Shown here: in pieces, positions 1 through 8,452 of the stretch
How positions within the stretch are numbered: position 1 is the stretch's first letter
Layout: the number at the start of each line of letters is the position of its first letter
Source: Apostichopus japonicus
Lineage: Eukaryota > Echinodermata > Holothuroidea > Aspidochirotida > Stichopodidae
Assembly (NCBI RefSeq): GCF_037975245.1
Contig: NC_092576.1
Span: forward strand, 2,971,501 to 3,035,500
DNA: 64,000 nt
Direction: 5' to 3'
Notes under the pieces: model-generated
Told to the model about the DNA's origin: nothing
The model's database searches: none
The model's input: the letters and a program-made list of their open reading frames with translations, nothing else
Translations under genes and position numbers: made by a program

Positions 1-141
1 AATTCTATTCTGCTTAAGTAAAATACAATTCTACTTAAGTGGAAATGTTGATATGTGGCTTAGATATAAATACAATTTAGGGTATTGTTCGTCGTAACGC
101 ATTCAATTGCTCATCACATATGATGATTTAGTCGATCCTCG

Positions 142-399
142 TTGCACGTGTACATCATGGCTACGGCTAATCATTCACATCTAACATTGGTGGAATGCGA
201 TCAAATAATTGTTGTTGTTAGAGACACAATTCGAAGTGTTGTTTCCTCACTTGCACAGGGGAGCAATCAGTATGATGCACAACAGAAGCGACTTACATCT
301 TGTTTAAGTAATATAGGCAGAATTCGTAACTTTTTAGATAGTGAAACTTTTGACGAAATAAAAGATTCCATCCAAAACCCAAAATCCACAAAAAAGTAA
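142..399 (+). CDS. Hypothetical 85-residue open frame
   Basis: An open frame with two early methionines (positions 1 and 6) and a stop at 397-399. The composition looks protein-like: a predicted helical stretch with VVRDTIRSVVSSL, then a polar segment with IGRIRNFLDSETFDEIKDSI, and a lysine-rich end. I do not recognise the family. It lies just upstream of the palindrome array and about 1.8 kb upstream of the decayed SAM/C2H2 gene on the same strand, so it could be a leftover 5' exon of that locus or chance. There is no splice or expression evidence. Confidence 0.2.
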   Translation: MHVYIMATANHSHLTLVECDQIIVVVRDTIRSVVSSLAQGSNQYDAQQKRLTSCLSNIGRIRNFLDSETFDEIKDSIQNPKSTKK

Positions 400-660
400 A
401 ACGTTTTCTTGTCCTTGTCAATGCGTTTTCGGCGGTAGCTCCAACCACTTATAATGTATTTGCCATGGCTTTATTTTGGTAATGGTATTCGTCAGGTACG
501 TACGTACACACCTTGCACGGATGTTAAGTGCTAGCTGGATCCCGATGGACAGCCGATATTCATTGTGCACATATCGACACCACGAACGTACGTACACGTA
601 TCGCGGCAAGTTGTTTATAATGGCGCGCAAAGGCATGGGCAAAGTTTGGCGGTAAATGTA

Positions 661-1111
661 CTAGCCAATCACATTCCACTTAAGTGGAATAGACTAGCCA
701 ATCACATTCCACTTAAGTGAAATAGACTATCCAATCACATTTCACTTAAGTGGAATGCATTTCGACTTAAGTGGAATTGTATTCCACTTAAGTGAAATAG
801 ACAGGACATTCCACTTAAGTGGAATTGTATTCCACTTAAGTAAAATACAATTCCACTTAAGTGAAATGCATTTCCACTTAAGTGGAATACAATTCCACTT
901 AAGTGGAATGCAATTCCACTTAAGTGAAATAGAATTTAGCTTAAGTAAAATGCAGTGACAAGTTGATGAATTCAGCTTAAGTAAAATACAATTAAGCTTA
1001 AGTGGAATGGTATTCCACTTAAGTGAAATAGAATTCCACTTAAGTTAAATAGTATTCTGCTTAAGTGAAATTGAATTCCACTTAAGTGAAATGTATTCGA
1101 CTTAAGTCGAA
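661..1111. repeat. Array of CTTAAG-centred palindromes
   Basis: About 19 copies of an 18-bp self-complementary unit (consensus ATTCCACTTAAGTGGAAT, some arms changed to GTGAAAT or GTAAAAT) sit roughly every 20-30 bp. Two more lie at 1-42. The first three are part of a ~34-bp tandem unit that also carries TAGCCAATCAC. The 67-residue reading frame across 755-958 is only the repeat read through (a repeating HLSGI/HLSEI pattern) and is not a gene. Each unit can form a hairpin. The core CACTTAAGTG also holds two overlapping, opposed TTAAGTG sites, the type bound by NK2-class homeodomains; that reading is inference. Confidence 0.9.
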
Positions 1112-2180
1112 TTGCGAGGTAAATGTTAAAACGGCTTGCCATAAGGCCGACGGATAAGGCTAGGTTAGAATGTTTAGCATAGCCAGACCCAGCTTGCTGA
1201 GACTGTATGCGAAATCCTATGAAGGAAAGTAAGGAGGATTTCTTACAGTTATACCGCCAACTTTGTTGTTGTTTGCAGGAAGATGGTACCTGAATTATTC
1301 TAACATAACTGTGTGTGCTAGCTAGGTCTTGGCTATATGAATTTGTTATGGCACTGGGCTACATTTAAGTTAGTTGCTGAGTGTTAACACAATTGTCATT
1401 TATATATTGACCTTCCCTATTGAGAATGAGGCCACAAATAACTAAGCCACTGCTAAGCCCGAGTAAATCATATATTGGTTACAAAAGGTGACATTACCGG
1501 CTATGGCCAGGCCCGTATAAGCCTTTGGAGCTTATGCCAGCTTGAACATATAGGTATTCGCTAGACCAACTTCAAATGTGCTGCTTTACACCATGCATGT
1601 TATGGGGTTTGTTGATGATGGTGTGTTGATAGTTGATACATCGTCTGTGGTTACTTAACGTACATGAAACTAAGTTTCGGTTTGAAGCTTAACAATATGT
1701 AAATAAACAAAGGGTTGCTAGAATATAGAGGTCAACAGAGAGAACGTATATTGAAATGTGGAATGCTTTTGGAGAATATACTGCATGTAGATATTAAAAC
1801 GCAAAGTAGTTGTACATGTTTTGCTTAAACAGAAATTACAGTAAATGAAAGGAAAATGTAAATCAGGCCAATTAGAGAATCGACCTGGGCAATAGACCTC
1901 AATCAAAAACTTGGTGGAGTGCAAAAATATTAAATACATTTGAACAAACAAGTTGAAATCTGATTAAGAATTAAGTTTTGCGTAAAGTAGATGCATATGT
2001 TTTGCTGTGAGATGATCTTAGCAGTTCACAGAAGTACGCAATAAAAGTCGCACCTCGCTCTATAATGCACTATGGAGTGAAATTTATGGAAGCGATTTTT
2101 GTTTGTAAATTAAACATGCCTACTTAATGGAGGAATTTACATGAAGTCAATTCACAAACAGTACTGTTTGCATAAACTTT
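1112..2180. other. No recognised feature
   Basis: AT-rich sequence between the palindrome array and the pseudogene. I see no coding pattern, repeat pair or RNA gene. Confidence 0.5.
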
Positions 2181-2184
2181 GTTT

Positions 2185-5020
2185 TTCAGAAAATATATTT
2201 GATGATGAATCTTTCTGCAATCTGCAAAAGGATGATATAAAGCAGCTGATTCCAAACATGGAACCAAGATTAAAGTTCTTGACTTGGTAGATATGCTTAT
2301 CTCGTTAGATACTGGAAATTAAGTACGGTGGATTAGTTTATTTTTGTTCATTCAAGAATATTTTTTTTCAAGAATAAATTGTTTGGAAAGTTTGCCAAAC
2401 TATATAATTCAGTCTTTTTGTCATTTCTGTCAGCAAATTTAGAATCATAAGAATTTTTTTCATCTGGTTATTGTACAGAATGTTTACGCAACAAACAATT
2501 CTGCAAGCTCTACCAATGGATAACTGCACCTGCTGTACATGCTTAAAGACAATTGCAGGTGGACTCGGGATTTGTCTGTTATTTAAAACTAGTTCATTAC
2601 ATATTGACTAGTACCTCAACAAAACTTGTTTGTCCAGAGGATGGATGCAAGGAATTCTTTCCAGGGGCTCATGATACTTACTGACATGTCACCCAGATAG
2701 GACAGATATTAGACCACACATAGAAGCTAGGGAGAACATAGAAAGCTGCTACAATTTAGATGAGCATGATTCTGATGGTAATATTGACATAAAACCAAGC
2801 TGAATCTAAACCAAGGGCATGAACATATTATTGTTACCAGTGGCGGAGCTAGGGGTATTGGTCAGGAGGGGCGAGAATGGTCTGTAGGGGCGTCATCGAC
2901 ACTATCAGAGCTATATACGGCTCTGGACACTATCTAAGCGGAGCGCCACCACTGGTTGGCGCGTAGAGTACAGAAATTTTTTGAGTAAAGATACTCCCTA
3001 GATCGCGGAAAATGACCCTTTCCGGGCCTGGCTAATTTGTAGATAAACGAAGAATAAATAGATGTCATCGCCACATTACACAAACAAAATGTGACAAATG
3101 TCAATAAGTAGAGGTCAGTTTTTTTTTAACGTATGCATAATTATTCAAATCCAACTTCAGTTTTCTTCTCTACGATTCAAGAATGCAATGGACTAGTGGA
3201 AGCATTGTCAGTCAAGCTCTCCAAGAAATAAACGATGGTAAACTGTGGACAAGACTGATGGAGTTGAGAGTCTCCTTGAAAGCCTGAACTCTCGATTCAA
3301 TGAGTTTGAAACAGAATATGTGCAGAACAAATACTGACATAAAAATGGTTGTATAGTATAACCTGTTGAGCAAAAACTAGGAAGATCGTTCAAAGTTAAC
3401 ATTGATAGATTCACAGGGAGAAGTTATCAAGAGGAATGCTATCAGTCCATTCAGTACATGCCAATGTAAGAAACAACAAAACGGGTTTCTTGAGCAACCC
3501 GAAGTAATGGAAAGTATCTGGAAAGTGCATGCCTCACAAAATTGTCGTTTTACTTCATATCTTGATGGTGAAGATTTCCAAAAAGTCAAAGACAATAATG
3601 CTGGTGTACGTGTTCTTCCCATATTACTATATGTTGACGATTTTGAAACTGCCAACCCTTGAAGTTCCAGAAAAGACTGTTTCACAAGCTATATGTAAGT
3701 TTTCTTTGTCTGCTTTCAAGTGACCTGGAAATGTCCAGAATATGTTACTGGATGCATTAGCCCCAGCTACACTAGTATCTGACGTTGGAATTGATAGTTT
3801 ACTATCTGTCATCTCAACTGAAATTGAGGATCTTGAAAATGATGGAGTCGAATCTCAAGCTCTATTTAATTTTTAGGTCTGGTTAAACCAAAGTTATTCC
3901 AAGTGATGGGAGATAATTGAGCGCTTAATCAAGTGTCGGGTAACGTAAGCAGTATTTCAGAATCATACTGTTGTCGCTTGTGTAAGACGCATGAAAGTGT
4001 AGCTGGTTTGGCCCCTACAGAGAAGATGTAAATCTCAAGAGAAGGAAGGAAATGAAACTGGTACTTGGTAAATTCAACAGAAAGAAAATTGTTTAATTAA
4101 TAATCAATTAAATTCATGGTTTGTAGACAAGAAGAACTGTCCAAGTCTAGAATTGCTACCACATCTAAATAATCTGTCCGGTGCTAGTGAACCAAAAGCT
4201 TCACAAATGAAATGCCTTGATTTGGTTATGCCACTCATTTTGGGAGATAAAATAAGCAAAGGTTTACTGGACGTTTTGAAACCAATTTTGGCACATAGAA
4301 TCATCATAGATGTTTCATACCTGTTAAAGTAAAAAAAAAATGAAGATGTTCCCAGACAGGAAACTAACACCCAAACAGCAACTTTGCACATATTATCCAA
4401 GAGCACTGGGATTGCTAGGACCACTTGTCCAATACACAACTATTCGATTAGAGGGAAAGCACAAGCAACTGAAAGGCTGGAATAAAACATGTATCAACAA
4501 CATTAACATTTCTTAAAACAATAGCCAAGAAACATCAGCAAACTCATGGTTTCGATTTTTGATGATCCAGTGGCTAGATATGCGTAATGTGGAAATTAGA
4601 ATCCAAACTGATGTCTCAGTATCTTCGCTGACCAATGCAGATCAGGTTTGTGAAGTACTAGGGTGCCTAAAGAAGGCTGACATAGTGTTAGTGAGCTCTG
4701 CACAGATCAATGGATATGTCTGCAGAGCAAGTATCATGATATTGTCAAATTGAGAATATCATCTCCACTTTGAAAAGGTGGAACATGTTTTTGTGGTTTG
4801 TTCTGCTGTAAAGCTTCTTATTCGACCTTGTAACACCAGGTTTTACCATGATTATCATACAAACTGTCTCTAATAATTCCAGATGATTTGTTTCATTACA
4901 AACCATTGCATGCTGTTGACTGTTATGACCTTAGGGCACAGTCTAGTATGTGGTCACACCTTTCAGTATTGCTTGATGACCAATACAGGGTTCTACCTGC
5001 ATCAACCTTTTTCAGTCCCA
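2185..5020 (+). pseudogene. Decayed copy of an uncharacterised SAM-like/C2H2 multicopy gene
   Basis: Scattered coding pieces in the same strand and order match a family I know only as long uncharacterised proteins, present in many copies in fish and invertebrate genomes. At 2188-2290 a SAM-like segment reads DDESFCNLQKDDIKQLIP. Around 2620-2690 is a half-broken C2H2 finger (CPEDGCKEFF, then a stop before the histidine). At about 3614-3660 is the family hallmark LPILLYVDDFETANP. At about 3900-4010 a QVMGDN...CRLCKTHESV segment appears, at about 4400-4480 LLGPLVQYTTIRLEGKHKQ, and at 4700-5015 a C-terminal region with EHVFVVCSAVKLL and VDCYDLRAQS. Stops and frame changes separate all of them, and a small transposon interrupts it at 2838. 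It is certainly not functional as one protein. Function is unknown; the family may be transposon-derived. Confidence 0.6.
2838..3125 (+). mobile_element. Non-autonomous DNA element fragment (CAGTGGCGGAGC terminus)
   Basis: It starts with CAGTGGCGGAGCTAGGGG, like the CAG(T/G)GGCG termini seen elsewhere in the window. At 2930-2963 it carries the conserved module CTATCTAAGCGGAGCGCC...TTGGCGCG that is shared with several other elements here. The right end is not clear. It sits inside the SAM/C2H2 pseudogene, so it inserted after or during that gene's decay. Confidence 0.55.
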
Positions 5021-5908
5021 GCTTTGCCCCAATATGTGGAACTGGATTATCTAATTACTTTCAACCACTTTTTTTACTACACCACTTACTACACTTACTT
5101 TTTACCAGCAAACACTGTAATTTTGGAATGTGCAAGTGCAATTGTTCACAGTCGTCACTCAACATCCTTTCACCGTTGAATTGGAATTTAGGTGACTTAA
5201 CTTCCGAGGAAGACATTGTGGAACATCCACAAGAAAGCCAAGTTCAAGTGAAAACAATGGTCCTAGTTTTGTAAGTACGTTGTCTTAATTTAATCAGACG
5301 TTGCAAAAACCAAAAGTTGATTTTCGTGTTGTAGTGGAATATGTGCACTACCTTAAAGCAAACATTTTACAGGCCTCAGAACACACAGATCGAAATACTA
5401 ATTTGTTTAAAGCCAATTGTGTTGAAATAGACTGATATATTCGTTTACTGTTATTTTTGGCGTCTTGGCGTTCCAAGGAGAGACGAGCCATTTTTTGAGA
5501 AACGCTATCTTGTTTTGTTATGTTAAGAATGCGCTTGCGTAAGAAAGTAAGACCAATTTTTCAATATTAATGATATCAGTTACCCTCCATTCCTTTTTTT
5601 ATAATGAAGTGGAGTAAGGACTTTTCGTGCAGGTTACTGAACAAAACTCTGCTCTTTCCTATATATATTATATGTCAGCAAAGCAGTTGACGCGTGGACT
5701 CTTTTAAATCAATTTAAATGACCATACATTTCATCCTGGTAAAGGTTATTGAAAAAGGAGTGTCAGCGGTCGCGCAGATTTGATAAGACAGGTTCAAGTG
5801 CAGTTTCGAAAACACATAGAAATCACATTTCAGAATTGTCAGAATCCACTGTTGCAAAATGAAAATTTAGTTCTGCTGTCATACCAATACCAATTATTTC
5901 AGTATATC

Positions 5909-6565
5909 TGTAGAGTCAACAACATTGCCGGATTTCTGGATAGCGCCATCTTTTTTTTCCCTGGACAACGGGTTACGAAAGAGAAAAACAACACGTTTTT
6001 CGGTGTAGAAAATAGTGTATTTAAAAAGCGTACTTACGTGCTCCATTATTAACCAATCATTACGGAAGTTTGATTAGGACTTACCTAAAAATCGCAAGGA
6101 ACATTATATATCGTACGTACCAGTGTTATATTACATATTTTATCGTTTATTTGTGAAGAGAAGTTCCACATCTTTACGAACTTCGGCTAAGTAGCCTACC
6201 AATTAAATCGCGTTACCTATCAGCATTAGGCTGCTGTGTAAGGCCTATACTTCATTCCATTTCTCCGCGGACCGCGATATTTATTTGTGTTGAGGATAGA
6301 ATCATCCAGTTCATCACTATTCACCTTTATGTTGGATGCCACGAGCCCGTGAACTTATTCTATTATTATACATCCAGTTCGGATTCCGGCATATCTATAT
6401 TTATATTTCATCTTAAGGAATTACGTTTCACCAGCAGTGTAATTCTGTCTGTCGCCCTCACTCCTGTCGTGAATACGACTTACGTGCCGGCGAAGCAGAT
6501 TCCAGACTCCCCAACATAAGGAATAGGTAAGAACTTTTATTATAGTATTTAAAACCGCCTCAACA
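5909..6565 (+). repeat. 5' LTR
   Basis: 657 bp, TG...CA, matching the 3' LTR except for four substitutions and one base in a T/C run. TATTTAAAA near 6018 could be a TATA box, and a second TATTTAAAA lies near the right end. The LTR is followed after three bases by the primer binding site. Confidence 0.95.
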
Positions 6566-6568
6566 AAT

Positions 6569-6587
6569 TGGTGATCCCGACGTGATT
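6569..6587 (+). other. Primer binding site (tRNA-Trp type)
   Basis: TGGTGATCCCGACGTGATT begins three bases after the 5' LTR. It is complementary to the 3' end of metazoan tRNA-Trp as I recall it (…TCACGTCGGGGTCACCA) with one mismatch. Priming by tRNA-Trp is a reported feature of CsRn1-type elements. Confidence 0.75.
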
Positions 6588-6644
6588 CTTAGGTTCGAAC
6601 AACTGAGAATGGAACATAAAATTTCACTGTAAAATATATCACTG

Positions 6645-7370
6645 ATGTCTACACTTTGCAAATTAATTTTTGTTGCTGACTCAAGAGCACATTCATTTCA
6701 AAAATATTCTAAACCACAACATTACAACCATAGAATTAAATACATTATAAGGAGGGGTGCTAAGGTGAATGATCTGCTTCAACCCACTTTGGAACAAGTA
6801 AGACACTGCAGCAATCGCTGTTACCCAGTGGTCAGAGTGGCTGCAGGGATAAATGACCTCCTAGAATTAAGACCAGTCAAGGACACAACCAAGCCGAAAA
6901 TTATTTATCCATCTACTATCACCTCGGAGGAATTAATATCTACTTTAGAGTTTTTCCGCAGTAAAGTCACAGAAGTCCACCCCAAAGCTATAGTAATCTT
7001 TACCACTATACCCCCCGCAAGCATCCAAAAGTTCCAACAAAATCGTGGGGTCGTCGCACACAGTCAGAGCGAAATCAAGGACATTCAGACCAATTTCAAC
7101 GACAAGATCGACAGGATCAATGATGCTATATATGAATTAAATAATAAGGAGCAAGTTGGAAGAAAATTCACAACCTTAGCCTGGCACGTGTCGATACGCA
7201 AAGCAACCAAACGTACTAACACCCGCACAGGGAAGAAATATAAAGCCAGGGTAAACAATTTCAAAGAACTGTATGACGGCCTGCACGGTACTTCTCGGTG
7301 CAAACTAAAGTGGTTTAACCTAATGCATGAACATTTCTCTAGAGATTTAGAAATAATAAACACCATTTAG
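6645..7370 (+). CDS. SGNH-hydrolase-like ORF of the retrotransposon
   Basis: An intact 241-residue frame between the primer site and gag. All the landmark blocks of the SGNH/GDSL esterase fold are present in order: block I FVADSRAHS with candidate nucleophile Ser13; block II Gly38 in RRGAKVNDLL; block III AAGINDLL with Gly68 and Asn70; block V YDGLHGT with Asp211 and His214 spaced as in DxxH. The usual GDS is ADS here. A beta-strand-like AIVIFTTIPP (115-124) lies between blocks III and V. Esterase domains are known in ORF1 of some LINEs (CR1/L2 type); I do not know of one as a standard part of CsRn1-type elements. Gag starts 29 bases after its stop in another frame. Substrate unknown; a role in lipid or membrane interaction or particle handling is only inference. 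It could also be a catalytically dead RNA- or protein-binding fold. Confidence 0.7.
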   Translation: MSTLCKLIFVADSRAHSFQKYSKPQHYNHRIKYIIRRGAKVNDLLQPTLEQVRHCSNRCYPVVRVAAGINDLLELRPVKDTTKPKIIYPSTITSEELISTLEFFRSKVTEVHPKAIVIFTTIPPASIQKFQQNRGVVAHSQSEIKDIQTNFNDKIDRINDAIYELNNKEQVGRKFTTLAWHVSIRKATKRTNTRTGKKYKARVNNFKELYDGLHGTSRCKLKWFNLMHEHFSRDLEIINTI

Positions 7371-7399
7371 TATCTTATTGTCAAAACGATACAACAAGA

Positions 7400-8257
7400 A
7401 TGTCGGAAGGAGACGACGAACAAAAGAAAGTTAAGGAGCACCCGAAACAACATACAGCCACCATGTCAGCAGTCTCCATCAAACTACCCCCCTTTTGGCC
7501 AAACGACCCGGCCATCTGGTTTGCTCTGATAGAGGCCCAATTTCAAACTAAGGGTATCACCGCTCAAACGACAAAATATGCCTACGTGGTAGCCGCCCTA
7601 CAGCCCGAGGTAGCAGAGGAAGTCCGTGACCTACTACTGAAACCACCAACAACAGACCAATATGACAACATCAAGGCAGAGCTGATATCGCGTACATCCA
7701 CCTCAGAGCAAAAACGCCTCCACCAGCTTATCAACGCAGAGGAATTGGGAGATCGCAAGCCCAGTCAACTGTTGCGGCGCATGCAACAATTGTTGGGAGA
7801 CAAGAAGTTGGAGGAAAGCATACTGAAAACCCTATTCTTACAACGACTCCCAATTTCTGCACAAACCATACTGGCGACCAGTGATTCTCTGGACATTGGG
7901 CAGCTTGCGGTCATCGCAGATAGAATTTTAGAGGTTAACCAAACACCAACCATAGCACCCGTACAATCCCAGGCAAGCGCAACTGCCTCCAGTGAGATTG
8001 AAGAACTACGGTTAATGGTATCTACCTTGAGTGCTCAAGTCAAAGAATTGTCAGATGGGTTAGCACGTAGAAGCAGGTCCCCAAATAGGTCAGTTTTCAA
8101 CACCGGCAACCGCCAAAGGTCATCCTCAAGGCGACGATTCGACCAAAAGGGGAGTCTGTGTTATTACCACTGGCGATTCGGGAAGGAGGCAAAGAAATGC
8201 CAAGATCCTTGCAAATGGAAAGCAAACCAGACGCCAAAAGACAACACCAGCGCCTAG
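7400..8257 (+). CDS. gag: Gag polyprotein (CHCC zinc-knuckle type)
   Basis: 285 residues. Residues ~26-180 contain the capsid-like region typical of invertebrate Ty3/gypsy Gag: KLPPFWPNDPAIWFALIEAQF, then a helical region with YDNIKAEL and ELGDRKPSQLLRRMQ. A heptad-like segment near 196-222 precedes a basic Ser/Arg stretch (RRSRSPNRS...SSSRRR). The C-terminal zinc motif is C254-x2-H257-x9-C267-x3-C271 inside [14 protein letters not shown], the CHCC form that marks the CsRn1/Kabuki clade. The frame ends in TAG, and the protease frame overlaps it in the -1 direction, suggesting ribosomal frameshifting. Gag would form the particle and bind the element RNA. Confidence 0.92.
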   Translation: MSEGDDEQKKVKEHPKQHTATMSAVSIKLPPFWPNDPAIWFALIEAQFQTKGITAQTTKYAYVVAALQPEVAEEVRDLLLKPPTTDQYDNIKAELISRTSTSEQKRLHQLINAEELGDRKPSQLLRRMQQLLGDKKLEESILKTLFLQRLPISAQTILATSDSLDIGQLAVIADRILEVNQTPTIAPVQSQASATASSEIEELRLMVSTLSAQVKELSDGLARRSRSPNRSVFNTGNRQRSSSRRRFDQKGSLCYYHWRFGKEAKKCQDPCKWKANQTPKDNTSA

Positions 8258-8418
8258 CGGCGACAGGGACGTCTGGTGCACTATTAGGTCGTCAATTTTA
8301 TGTAAGAGACAGGCGCATTGGGACCAGGTACCTAGTTGATACTGGGGCAGAAGTAAGTGTTTTCCCAGCAACGCTAGACGACAAAAAGAAAACACACACA
8401 CACACTACAGGCAGCTAA
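8158..8418 (+). CDS. Pol N-terminal part: aspartic protease, truncated by frame break
   Basis: This frame is -1 relative to gag and overlaps its last 100 bases. It contains the aspartic protease active site DTGAEV (Asp codon at 8338-8340), preceded by GTRYLV. It then runs into the AC tract at 8392-8405 and terminates at 8416-8418 without the rest of the protease. The remainder (ending [10 protein letters not shown]) continues in a different frame, from 8378 onward. The real start is probably by frameshift from gag, not an AUG. The AC dinucleotide run is the likely site of the indel. Confidence 0.8.
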   Translation: MLLPLAIREGGKEMPRSLQMESKPDAKRQHQRLAATGTSGALLGRQFYVRDRRIGTRYLVDTGAEVSVFPATLDDKKKTHTHTTGS

Positions 8419-8452
8419 CAACACTGTAATTACAACTCATGGTCAACGATCC

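Noticed and set aside
755-958. 67-residue frame with HLSGI-type repeats
   Set aside because: It is the palindrome array translated.
661-1111. CRISPR-like array (regularly spaced short repeats)
   Set aside because: Eukaryotic context, spacers are short and repeat-like, no cas genes; units are full palindromes.
5780-6052. 90-residue frame crossing the 5' LTR border
   Set aside because: It runs from host flank into the LTR and stops; no motif.
7085-7366. Minus-strand frames opposite the SGNH ORF and pol (also 8,126-8,401, 9,886-10,341, 11,123-11,350)
   Set aside because: Shadows of real plus-strand coding sequence.
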